Part shown: positions 1 to 5,528 of the stretch, one piece after another
How the letters are laid out: each line of letters begins with the position of its first letter
How positions within the stretch are numbered: position 1 is the first letter of the stretch
Assembly (NCBI GenBank): GCA_011046405.1
Contig: DSAR01000176.1
Coordinates: forward strand, 1-13,666
Source of the DNA: Chloroflexota bacterium
GTDB taxonomy: Bacteria > Chloroflexota > Anaerolineae > B4-G1
DNA: 13,666 bases
Direction: 5' to 3'
Made by a program: the position numbers and the translations under genes
The notes under the pieces: model-generated
Seen by the model: only the letters and a program-made list of their open reading frames with translations
Databases searched by the model: none
Told to the model about the DNA's origin: nothing

Positions 1-136
1 GACCGTTATCGGCAAAGGCCAGCCGGTAACTCTCGCGCGAGAGCACGACTTTCATCAACCGGCGGCCGATGGGATCGTCGTCCACGACGAGGATGGTGCT
101 TTTGGGTGTGATCACGTCCATATCTTCACATTTCAC
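1..136 (-). CDS. Response regulator receiver domain protein, N-terminal fragment (cut by window edge)
   Basis: Only the first 45 residues are present; the gene runs off the window. After a short leader comes the first beta strand of a receiver (CheY-like) domain, TILVVDDDP at residues 14-22. Its acidic D19-D20-D21 run would help bind Mg2+. Helix 1 follows (IGRRLMKVVLSRESY), then the second strand RLAFADNG. The phosphoacceptor Asp, expected near residue 60-70, is outside the window, and so is any output domain. I chose the GTG start because AAGGA lies 9 bases upstream. An in-frame ATG at 119-121 is an alternative with a poorly spaced ribosome site. It lies 50 bp after the prenyltransferase gene on the same strand and may share its transcript. 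A histidine kinase or hybrid protein cannot be excluded. Confidence 0.75.
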   Translation of the reverse strand, partial: MKCEDMDVITPKSTILVVDDDPIGRRLMKVVLSRESYRLAFADNG

Positions 137-186
137 TGCCTGACATCCTTGGATCACGAATCGTTGGCGGGGAGGGTGCTGCGGTT

Positions 187-1062
187 TCAGTTGAACCAAT
201 ACATCACGACAACGACGCTTAAACCCCATAGGGCGAAGGCGACCTGCAACGGGTGATCAGAGAGCGCGATCTCCTCCGGCGCGCCTCCCATTCCCTTGAC
301 GTGGACCAGGTAGAGGTAGCGGAAGACGCAGTAAATGACGAAGGGGATGGTCAACATCATCGTGTGGTTGGGGGGGAGATTGGGGGCGGAGAAGGTGTAC
401 AGGGCATAGGCAGTGAGGATCGATGCAGTCACGATACCGATGATCTGATCCAGGAGCGCCAGGTTATACTCCTCTAAACTCTTGCGATGCATATTGGCAT
501 TTTCTTGCAGCAGGACCAATTCGTGACGCCGTTTGCCAAATCCGAACAGGAGCGCCAGGAAGGTCATACAGATGTACAGCCAGGGAGAGAATCGGGCGGC
601 CGCGACCAGGGGCACACCGGCTGCCACGCGCAGCACAAATCCCGCCGCGATGAACATCACATCAACAATAACGACATTTTTCAACCATAGCGAATAGACG
701 ATCTGGATCATCAGGTAGAGCGCCAGGATGGCGCCCAGTATAGGGTGTAACAGGAAACCAGCCGGCAATACCGCCAACGGGATGATGATGGCAGCTGCAA
801 GCGCTGCAACAGGCGACAACTCACCACTGGGGAGGGGGCGCCGGCATTTCTTGGGATGTTGGCGGTCTTTTTCGATGTCGACCAGGTCGTTGATCAGGTA
901 CACGGACCCCGATATGAGACATAATAGGATAAACCCGGTCACGGTTTGGAGTAGATAGGTAAAATCGAATAGTTTTACGTCGAAGACGAGCGGGGCGAAG
1001 ATGACGACGTTTTTGGTCCATTGTCGCGGGCGCATCGCTTTGAGCAAGCCAATCAATACCAT
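187..1062 (-). CDS. UbiA-family decaprenyl-phosphate phosphoribosyltransferase-like membrane protein
   Basis: This 291-residue polytopic membrane protein belongs to the UbiA prenyltransferase superfamily. It opens with LLKAMRPRQWTKNVVIFAPL (residues 6-25), as in DPPR synthases such as mycobacterial Rv3806c. The first Asp-rich motif is NDLVDIEKD at 58-66 (N58, D59, D62, D66), which binds Mg2+ and a diphosphate. A basic RRPLPSG loop follows at 74-80. The region YSLWLKNVVIVDVMFIAAGFVLR (123-145) and FGKRRHEL (175-182) match the second conserved block of that subfamily. About eight or nine hydrophobic helices are visible. Known relatives move phosphoribose from PRPP to a polyprenyl phosphate, giving a lipid-linked pentose donor for cell-envelope glycans. 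DprE1/DprE2 partners are not in the window. GGAGG lies 11 bases before the ATG. The family is well supported; the exact lipid and sugar are inferred. Confidence 0.88.
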   Translation of the reverse strand: MVLIGLLKAMRPRQWTKNVVIFAPLVFDVKLFDFTYLLQTVTGFILLCLISGSVYLINDLVDIEKDRQHPKKCRRPLPSGELSPVAALAAAIIIPLAVLPAGFLLHPILGAILALYLMIQIVYSLWLKNVVIVDVMFIAAGFVLRVAAGVPLVAAARFSPWLYICMTFLALLFGFGKRRHELVLLQENANMHRKSLEEYNLALLDQIIGIVTASILTAYALYTFSAPNLPPNHTMMLTIPFVIYCVFRYLYLVHVKGMGGAPEEIALSDHPLQVAFALWGLSVVVVMYWFN

Positions 1063-1100
1063 GGTGATATCATCCTCCGATTGTGTATGTATTGAGTGAA

Positions 1101-1129
1101 ATGATACCAGAGGTGAGCAATTTCGGCAA
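1101..1129 (-). promoter_or_regulatory. Sigma-70-type promoter for the UbiA-family gene
   Basis: Read on the minus strand, TTGCCG (-35, at 1124-1129) and TATCAT (-10, at 1101-1106) are separated by exactly 17 bases. The likely transcription start is about 30-35 bases upstream of the ATG at 1062. The GGAGG ribosome site at 1074-1078 falls inside that leader. Both boxes match the consensus well (4/6 and 5/6). Confidence 0.55.
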
Positions 1130-1176
1130 GAGTGACATTTCGCTTTATTTTTGACACGCTTCTTGAAACGCTCACT

Positions 1177-1185
1177 TGTTAATAT
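1177..1185 (+). promoter_or_regulatory. Possible extended -10 promoter for the non-coding transcript
   Basis: TG-T-TAATAT forms an extended -10 element, which can work without a good -35 box. A consensus TTGACA lies at 1151-1156, but the 23-base gap is too long for a normal sigma-70 promoter. The predicted start near 1192 falls just before the 5' strand of the first strong stem at 1195-1207. That agreement is the main reason for listing it. Confidence 0.35.
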
Positions 1186-1191
1186 GGCGTT

Positions 1192-1740
1192 ACATTAAAA
1201 CCTGACCCACAAAAGACTTTTATAGACAAGGGGGAGGCGATAATTCTCCCAAGCTACTATTTTATTCAACATGGTCAGGTGTAGTTTAACAATCCAGTGG
1301 GATCGTGACGGGCTCGAGTTTGAAGCGTATTTCGTTGATTCAATAGGGCCTAACCGTAATCCGGTCAGGTTAGGTCAGAGGCCGTCACGTTAAATGGGGG
1401 GCAGGAAAAGCGCCTGGTTGTGAAATAAAGCCTCCCCACTTCAACCGGGAACGTCACGTATTGCGAGAGATTACTGGTATTTGAACTTTTCCTGCCCTCC
1501 GTCCAAATCAGTAAGAAAGGCCGATAAAGGAGGTGGTGTGATCGCTAATCGCTTAAATCTTCTTCTAAACTGGACAGTTAGTTTGAAGGCTTCGTACCGG
1601 CGGTCAATGACTCCGAGAAAAGGGAGGTGTACCTAATCCATAAAATAGCAACCCCAAGTAAACAATCGGCGATTTCTACCCATAATTAGCGGTTTGAGAG
1701 AGACGGCCCCTCAGGTAATTTTGAGGGGCCGTTTTTTTTT
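1192..1740 (+). ncRNA. Candidate structured non-coding RNA of about 550 nt, class unknown
   Basis: No convincing protein gene lies between 1063 and 1830, yet a perfect intrinsic terminator at 1704-1740 must end some plus-strand transcript. Upstream are many complementary segments. P1 pairs 1195-1207 with 1273-1280 plus 1285-1289, with a 4-base bulge. P2 pairs 1304-1311 with 1382-1389 and encloses hairpin 1349-1355/1368-1374. P3 pairs 1396-1410 with 1486-1500 (15 pairs, one G-U) and encloses hairpin 1413-1420/1442-1449. A bulged hairpin is 1562-1571/1580-1588. Longer pairings are possible at 1520-1525/1665-1670 and 1543-1549/1685-1691. I see no signature of tmRNA, RNase P RNA, SRP RNA, rRNA, tRNA, group II domain V or common riboswitches. 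P3 could instead be a small DNA element with inverted ends, but I see no target duplication around it. Existence of a transcript is an inference; the pairings are read from the sequence. Confidence 0.5.
1704..1740 (+). terminator. Intrinsic terminator ending the gene-free transcript
   Basis: CGGCCCCTCA at 1704-1713 pairs perfectly with TGAGGGGCCG at 1722-1731 around an 8-base loop and is followed by nine T residues (1732-1740). The T tract is only on the plus-strand side, so it acts on left-to-right transcription. It cannot serve the minus-strand UbiA gene. It sits 90 bp before the activase ATG, so it either ends an independent RNA or could attenuate read-through into the activase cluster. 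Confidence 0.88.
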
Positions 1741-1796
1741 GTTGGATGACAAATTGTGGAAACCCTGCTATTCAATCACCCAAGCACCCAACCCGC

Positions 1797-1824
1797 TTGA
1801 CTTATTATTCGATTCGCGTACCAT
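1797..1824 (+). promoter_or_regulatory. Promoter for the activase cluster, possibly giving a leaderless mRNA
   Basis: TTGACT (1797-1802) and TACCAT (1819-1824) are 16 bases apart. A start seven bases after the -10 box would fall on the A of the activase ATG at 1831. No ribosome-binding sequence precedes that ATG, which fits leaderless translation. The short spacer and modest -10 box limit confidence. Confidence 0.4.
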
Positions 1825-1830
1825 AGATGT

Positions 1831-2595
1831 ATGTATACAGCAGGCGTGGACGTGGGAGCGATTACGGCCAAGGCGGCGATACTGGCGGACGGCGAATTGA
1901 TCGCCGCGTCCGTGATGATGGCAGGCTACGAGCGCGCGGCGGCTGCGTCCCAGGTGTTAGAACAGGCGATGGCCCAGGCGGCGCTCACGCGAGATCAGAT
2001 CGCGTGTTTAGTCAGCACTGGTTACGCGCGCGTGCAGGCGCCGGGGGCCGATCGAACCGTGACCGAGATCACGTGTCACGCCCGGGGCGCCCATTACCTC
2101 TGCCCCGACGTGCGCACAGTCATCGACGTCGGCGGTCAGGATAGCAAAGGCATCTCGGTCGGGCCGGGGGGGCGAGTGCTCGATTTCGTGATGAACGACA
2201 AATGCGCCGCGGGCGCCGGTCGTTTCCTGGAGGTGATGGCCCGCGCGTTGGAGGAGGATCTGGTCGATTTTGGCCTCTTGGCCCTTTCGGCCGCCTCGCG
2301 GGTCGAGATATCGAGCACCTGTACCGTCTTCGCCGAATCGGAGGTCGTCACCCACCTGGCGGCCGGCGCGCCCAAGGCGGCGATTGTAGCGGGCATTCAC
2401 GTCTCCATCGCCGCTCGGATCGTCGCGATGATCGCCCGTATCCCAATCCGCGACGACGTCGTGTTGACCGGAGGCGTGGCGCACAATCTGGGCGTCGCCC
2501 GGATGCTGGAGGAGAGACTGGGTCGCGCCGTCGTCGTCCCCGAACACGCCCAGTTGGCCGGGGCGATTGGCGCGGCCATCATCGCTGGGGATTAG
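1831..2595 (+). CDS. BcrA/BadF/HgdC-family ATP-dependent activase of 2-hydroxyacyl-CoA dehydratase
   Basis: This 254-residue protein has the full ASKHA ATPase plan of HgdC-type archerases. Phosphate-1 is GVDVGAITAKAAIL (5-18), phosphate-2 is VIDVGGQDSKGI (97-108), and the adenosine motif is VVLTGGVAHN (210-219). Two conserved cysteines are present: C125 in NDKCAAGAGRF and C164 in SSTCTVFAESEV. In the homodimer these would hold one bridging [4Fe-4S] cluster. Relatives use ATP hydrolysis to inject one low-potential electron into the dehydratase. Length is normal for the family (about 255-270). The next two genes encode dehydratase subunits, which fits. No ribosome site precedes the ATG at 1831; a second ATG at 1827 is out of frame. 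Activators of benzoyl-CoA reductase or of double-cubane cluster proteins look similar, so the partner's chemistry is set by context. Confidence 0.93.
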   Translation: MYTAGVDVGAITAKAAILADGELIAASVMMAGYERAAAASQVLEQAMAQAALTRDQIACLVSTGYARVQAPGADRTVTEITCHARGAHYLCPDVRTVIDVGGQDSKGISVGPGGRVLDFVMNDKCAAGAGRFLEVMARALEEDLVDFGLLALSAASRVEISSTCTVFAESEVVTHLAAGAPKAAIVAGIHVSIAARIVAMIARIPIRDDVVLTGGVAHNLGVARMLEERLGRAVVVPEHAQLAGAIGAAIIAGD

Positions 2596-2620
2596 AAGGA
2601 AGAAGGAGGCTATCGGCTGG

Positions 2621-3832
2621 ATGAGGTCTGGCGGGAGGTCTGGCAGTAGGTCTGGCAGAATAGTGACAGGAACGGATCGAATACAGGTGGCGCGCCATCG
2701 CCTGGAGGACGCCGCCTGCGAGTTGCGCCAGACCGGCAACCCTCACCGAGCGCTCGGTTTCCTCACCGCCTACGCGCCGGAGGAACTGTTCCACGCCGCC
2801 GGGCTAAACCCCGTTTTCGTCTTTCACACACCGGAGGATCATGGCCGTGCCCGCGCCCACCTGCCGAGTTTCGTCTGCTGGGTCGTCGCCTCCGCCCTCG
2901 ACCAGGCACTAGCGGGCCAGTTGGACGGGCTGACTGGATTCGCCCTGGGCAAGTCCTGCGACGCCACCCAGGGCCTGGCCGATCTGTGGCCCCGCTGCGT
3001 GCCCCACATCCCTCTGTTCCATTTCGGCATGCCCACCCGCCTGGATGGGGCTGCGGCGCGCGCCTATCTGTTGGCCGAACTGACGTCCCTGCGCCGGCGC
3101 ATTCAAGATGTGACCGGGCGACCGGTTTCGGACGACGACTTGCGGGGGAGCATCGCGACTTACAATCAGACCCGCGCGTTGGTGCGCGAGCTTTACACGC
3201 ACGCGGACGAGCTCTCTCCCACGAGTTTTTACGCGCTGCTGCGGGCGGCCCACCGGACTCCCAAGGCGATTTACAACCAGCATCTGGCTCAATTGTTGGC
3301 CCAACCCTTCGTTCCTCCCACTTCCCTCGATAACGGTGTGCGCATCGTACTGCTCGGGCCGGCGCTGGGAGACCCGGCGCTGTTCGACGCGCTCGACCAG
3401 GCTGGCGCGCGCGTCGCCGGCGATCTGTTCGATCTGGGCGAGCGCTATTTCGCGCTCGATGTATCCGATGTGTCCGATGCGTCCGATGTGTCCGATGTGA
3501 ATGAGGATGGGGATCCCCTGGCATCGCTGGCTGACCGTCTGCTAGCGCTCACACCGACGCCGAGCAAGCACGATCCAACCCGCCGCCGCTCGGCGCATCT
3601 ATTATCCCTGATTCAAGAGCGAAAGGCGGCCGGCGTTATTTTCGCCCGCCAGAAGTATTGTGAGCCGCACGGATTCGACCGTGTGCGAATGGGCCGGGCG
3701 TTGGACCAGGTGGAGATCCCCTACCTTTCGCTCGAGCTGGAGCAAGCCTCCCAGGCCGGGCAGTTATCGACCCGCGTCGAGGCCTTTTGCGAGATGATCA
3801 GAGAAAATCTATGTCCAAGTATCCGCGCTTGA
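2621..3832 (+). CDS. 2-hydroxyacyl-CoA dehydratase family subunit (HgdA/HgdB/BcrB-like), first of two
   Basis: This 403-residue cytoplasmic Fe-S protein belongs to the HGD-D family. Three family cysteines, expected to ligate a [4Fe-4S] cluster, are visible: C86 in SFVCWVVASALD, C113 in GKSCDATQGLAD and C347 in KYCEPHGFD. The block GVRIVLLGPALGDPALFDALDQAGARV (about 239-265) is the usual second Rossmann-like segment. The ATG at 2621 is chosen because AAGGAGG lies 11 bases upstream. The frame is open to an ATG at 2567 inside the activase gene, and a GTG at 2687 would remove an odd (RSGx)3 N-terminus. A second peculiarity is a (DVS)n acidic-serine run at residues 280-293, between conserved segments. 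It sits 25 bp after the activase and overlaps the next subunit gene by 22 bp. It probably forms a heterodimer with that subunit. The substrate is unknown. Confidence 0.88.
   Translation: MRSGGRSGSRSGRIVTGTDRIQVARHRLEDAACELRQTGNPHRALGFLTAYAPEELFHAAGLNPVFVFHTPEDHGRARAHLPSFVCWVVASALDQALAGQLDGLTGFALGKSCDATQGLADLWPRCVPHIPLFHFGMPTRLDGAAARAYLLAELTSLRRRIQDVTGRPVSDDDLRGSIATYNQTRALVRELYTHADELSPTSFYALLRAAHRTPKAIYNQHLAQLLAQPFVPPTSLDNGVRIVLLGPALGDPALFDALDQAGARVAGDLFDLGERYFALDVSDVSDASDVSDVNEDGDPLASLADRLLALTPTPSKHDPTRRRSAHLLSLIQERKAAGVIFARQKYCEPHGFDRVRMGRALDQVEIPYLSLELEQASQAGQLSTRVEAFCEMIRENLCPSIRA
2624..2659 (+). repeat. Three tandem copies of a 12-bp unit (AGGTCTGGCNNN)
   Basis: Units at 2624-2635, 2636-2647 and 2648-2659 share AGGTCTGGC and vary in the last three bases (GGG, AGT, AGA). 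If translated from 2621 they encode RSGG-RSGS-RSGR. They lie between the activase stop and the conserved start of the dehydratase fold, so they may be spacer DNA taken into the N-terminus. Confidence 0.85.
3458..3499 (+). repeat. Tandem 9-bp repeat encoding (Asp-Val/Ala-Ser)n in the dehydratase subunit
   Basis: Four units of GATGYRTCC run from 3458 to 3493, followed by a partial GATGTG to 3499. They are in frame and encode DVS-DVS-DAS-DVS-DV. Length changes here would keep the reading frame. The segment lies between two conserved blocks and is probably a surface loop. Confidence 0.88.
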
Positions 3833-5010
3833 AATCACTCAAAGTCATCACGCGGCTGATGACGCGCTACTACGTCCAGCGCAAGGCGCTGGCGTGTCTC
3901 AAGCCGTTGGCCTACGTGACCAGCGGCGCGCCGGTTGAGCTCCTGGAGGCGATGGGGATCCTCACGCTATATCCGGAAAATTACGGCGCGTTGTGCGGCG
4001 CGCGGCGGATCGCCGTCGACCTGTGCGAGATCGCCGAGGCGGTGGGCTACCCGGCCGATCTGTGCTCGTATGCGCGCAGCCACGTCGGGGCCGTGTTGGA
4101 ACCCAAGGCTGCCCCCTTGAATGGCATGCCGCGTCCCGATCTGCTGATCTGTTGCAGCAACATCTGTGGGACGGTGCTCAAGTGGTACGAGGCGCTGGCC
4201 GATGTTTACGACGCGCCCCTCTTTCTCCTCGATGTGCCCTACCAGCGCTCGACGCCGCCAGATCCCCACGCCATCGCCTACGTGCTCGAGCAGTTGCACG
4301 AGTTCGTCGCCTGGCTGGAGACGCACACCGGCCGCTCGCTGAAACCGGATCGTCTCCAGACGGTGCTCCAGCGCTCCCGCGAGGCGATCGAGCTCTGGCA
4401 GGCGGTGTTGGCCTTCGGCGCGCACCGTCCCTCGCCCATCAACACGCCGGATCTGTTCGTCGCGATGGCGCCGGTCGTGGCCTTGCGGGGGACGCGGCAG
4501 GCGCTCGACGGTTACCGCCGTTTGCTGGATGAGCTGGAAACGCGCGTCGCCCATGGGATCGGCGCTGTGCCGGGCGAGCGTTATCGCCTGCTGTGGGATA
4601 ACATCGCGATCTGGTATCGCCTCTACCGCTTCTTCCGGCCCTTTATGGACGCCGGTGCCTGTTTCGTCACCGATACGTACACCAATGCCTGGACGGCTGA
4701 GTTGACGACCGACGAGCCCTTCTCCGGCATGGCCCATGCGTACACCGGCGTGTTCATCAACTTGAACCTATCGACCCGCTTGCAGATTATTGCAGACCTG
4801 GCCCGGCGTTTCCAGGTCGATGGGGTGGTGATGCACGCCAATCGTTCCTGCAAGCCGTTCTCTATCACTCAGCAGGTCGTGCGGGATCACTTGCGGGAGG
4901 ATCTGACGGTCCCGGCGCTTATCCTGGAGGCGGACATGTGCGACACCCGCCTTTACAACGCGGGGGCGATTCGAGAGCGGAGCATGGCCTTCCTGGAGAT
5001 GTTGGCGTGA
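3811..5010 (+). CDS. 2-hydroxyacyl-CoA dehydratase family subunit (HgdB/BcrC/FldC-like), second of two
   Basis: This 399-residue protein is a second HGD-D family subunit, partner of the one upstream. Recognisable blocks are LYPENYGALCGARR (53-66), LCSYARSHVGAVL (84-96), DLLICCSNICGTVLKWYEAL (110-129), VMHANRSCKPFS (340-351) and LILEADMCDTRLYN (370-383). Likely cluster ligands come from C85, C114/C115/C119 and C347. The E373/D375/D378/R380 block is a family hallmark near the active site. Relatives carry a [4Fe-4S] or double-cubane cluster and dehydrate (R)-2-hydroxyacyl-CoA, or reduce benzoyl-CoA. The ATG at 3811 lies inside the end of the previous gene (22-bp overlap), which suggests translational coupling; an upstream in-frame TTG at 3787 is less likely. 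Its stop overlaps the next gene's GTG. The exact substrate cannot be told. Confidence 0.9.
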   Translation: MSKYPRLKSLKVITRLMTRYYVQRKALACLKPLAYVTSGAPVELLEAMGILTLYPENYGALCGARRIAVDLCEIAEAVGYPADLCSYARSHVGAVLEPKAAPLNGMPRPDLLICCSNICGTVLKWYEALADVYDAPLFLLDVPYQRSTPPDPHAIAYVLEQLHEFVAWLETHTGRSLKPDRLQTVLQRSREAIELWQAVLAFGAHRPSPINTPDLFVAMAPVVALRGTRQALDGYRRLLDELETRVAHGIGAVPGERYRLLWDNIAIWYRLYRFFRPFMDAGACFVTDTYTNAWTAELTTDEPFSGMAHAYTGVFINLNLSTRLQIIADLARRFQVDGVVMHANRSCKPFSITQQVVRDHLREDLTVPALILEADMCDTRLYNAGAIRERSMAFLEMLA

Positions 5011-5351
5011 CCGGCTTTTTCGAGCGCGTCTATCGGGTGGTGCGCCGGATACCGCCTGGACGGGTGGTCTCTTACGGCGACGTTGCGCGCATGCTGGAAC
5101 ATCCCCACGCCGCCCGCACCGTCGGGTGGGCTTTGGGGAGCTTGCCCGAAGGCTCCGGTGTGCCCTGGCAGCGGGTCATCAACAGTGAGGGCCGTGTTTC
5201 GACCTCACATCAAGAGGATGGCGTGAACCTTCAGCGGGCGTTGCTGGAGGCGGAGGGGGTCGAATTTGACGAAAGTGGGCGCGTGGATTGGGGCCGCTTC
5301 GGATGGGTGGGGCTTTCCCGGCAGGAGATCGAAGCGCTGTTGGATGCATAA
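5007..5351 (+). CDS. Alkyltransferase-like protein (MGMT-family DNA-binding domain, no catalytic Cys)
   Basis: This 114-residue protein matches the C-terminal DNA-binding domain of O6-alkylguanine-DNA alkyltransferases. It shows the helix-turn-helix part PPGRVVSYGDVARML (16-30), the Arg-finger helix HAARTVGWAL (34-43) and the active-site block VPWQRVINSEGRVS (52-65). The normal PCHR is PWQR here, with Trp54 replacing the methyl-accepting Cys. That is the hallmark of ATL proteins, which bind O6-alkylguanine, flip it out and hand the lesion to nucleotide excision repair. Its GTG start overlaps the stop of the dehydratase gene (GTGA), indicating translational coupling, although no functional link to the dehydratase is known to me. 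The frame is open back to 4938, but that extension lies within the upstream gene and lacks family similarity. Confidence 0.9.
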   Translation: MTGFFERVYRVVRRIPPGRVVSYGDVARMLEHPHAARTVGWALGSLPEGSGVPWQRVINSEGRVSTSHQEDGVNLQRALLEAEGVEFDESGRVDWGRFGWVGLSRQEIEALLDA

Positions 5352-5528
5352 TGGGGGGAGGTGATCATTGACGATTCGATTTGGCTTGATTTGGCTTGAT
5401 CTGGAACACGTTTAGAGACGATTAAAAAATTCGCTCAGAGGCTTGCCCTCGGGCCGATTAACGCCCCCGAGATGGTGGCTGGAGCAATTAGTTAAGACGC
5501 TCTTTAGTTTATCAAGAGGAGGTTATGC
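5352..5528 (+). other. Spacer between the ATL gene and the exported repeat protein gene
   Basis: The 177-bp spacer starts with GGAGGTGATC (5357-5366), a perfect match to the 16S anti-Shine-Dalgarno. It is followed six bases after its GGAGG core by a TTG that opens a 15-codon frame (5368-5415, MTIRFGLIWLDLEHV). A 10-bp direct repeat, TTGGCTTGAT twice, lies at 5381-5400. A 6-bp hairpin pairs 5448-5453 with 5466-5471 and has no T tract. I see no terminator after the ATL gene and no clear promoter. The ribosome site AAGAGGAGG at 5514-5522 serves the next gene. Confidence 0.5.

Noticed and set aside
1151..1185. Consensus TTGACA with TAATAT as a standard sigma-70 promoter
   Set aside because: The boxes are 23 bases apart, too far for a normal promoter; only the extended -10 element is kept as a weak call.
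1396..1500. A 105-bp element with 15-bp inverted ends, as in a MITE
   Set aside because: No target-site duplication flanks it and no second copy exists in the unique half. An RNA stem within the terminator-ended transcript explains it better, though it is not excluded.
1619..1740. T-box-like string AAAAGGGAGGTGTACC upstream of a terminator
   Set aside because: The T-box core needs GGGTGG with a UGGN bulge pairing to the tRNA end. Here the bulge bases differ, the terminator is about 70 bases away, and the downstream gene is not an aminoacyl-tRNA or amino-acid gene.
1694..1900. 68-codon plus-strand frame starting before the intrinsic terminator
   Set aside because: It would be translated through the terminator hairpin and T tract and overlaps the activase start in another frame.
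2008..2739. 243-residue minus-strand open frame rich in Asp, Arg and Gly
   Set aside because: Antisense shadow of the activase gene, which carries complete ATPase motifs on the plus strand.
2763..3524. 253-residue minus-strand open frame, very rich in Arg, Pro and His
   Set aside because: It lies opposite the well-supported dehydratase subunit gene and has the composition of an antisense shadow in GC-rich coding DNA; no domain is recognisable. Its mirror at 10143-10904 is rejected too.
3967..4737. 256-residue minus-strand open frame
   Set aside because: It is antisense to the second dehydratase subunit with no ribosome site or recognisable motif. Mirror at 8930-9700 likewise.
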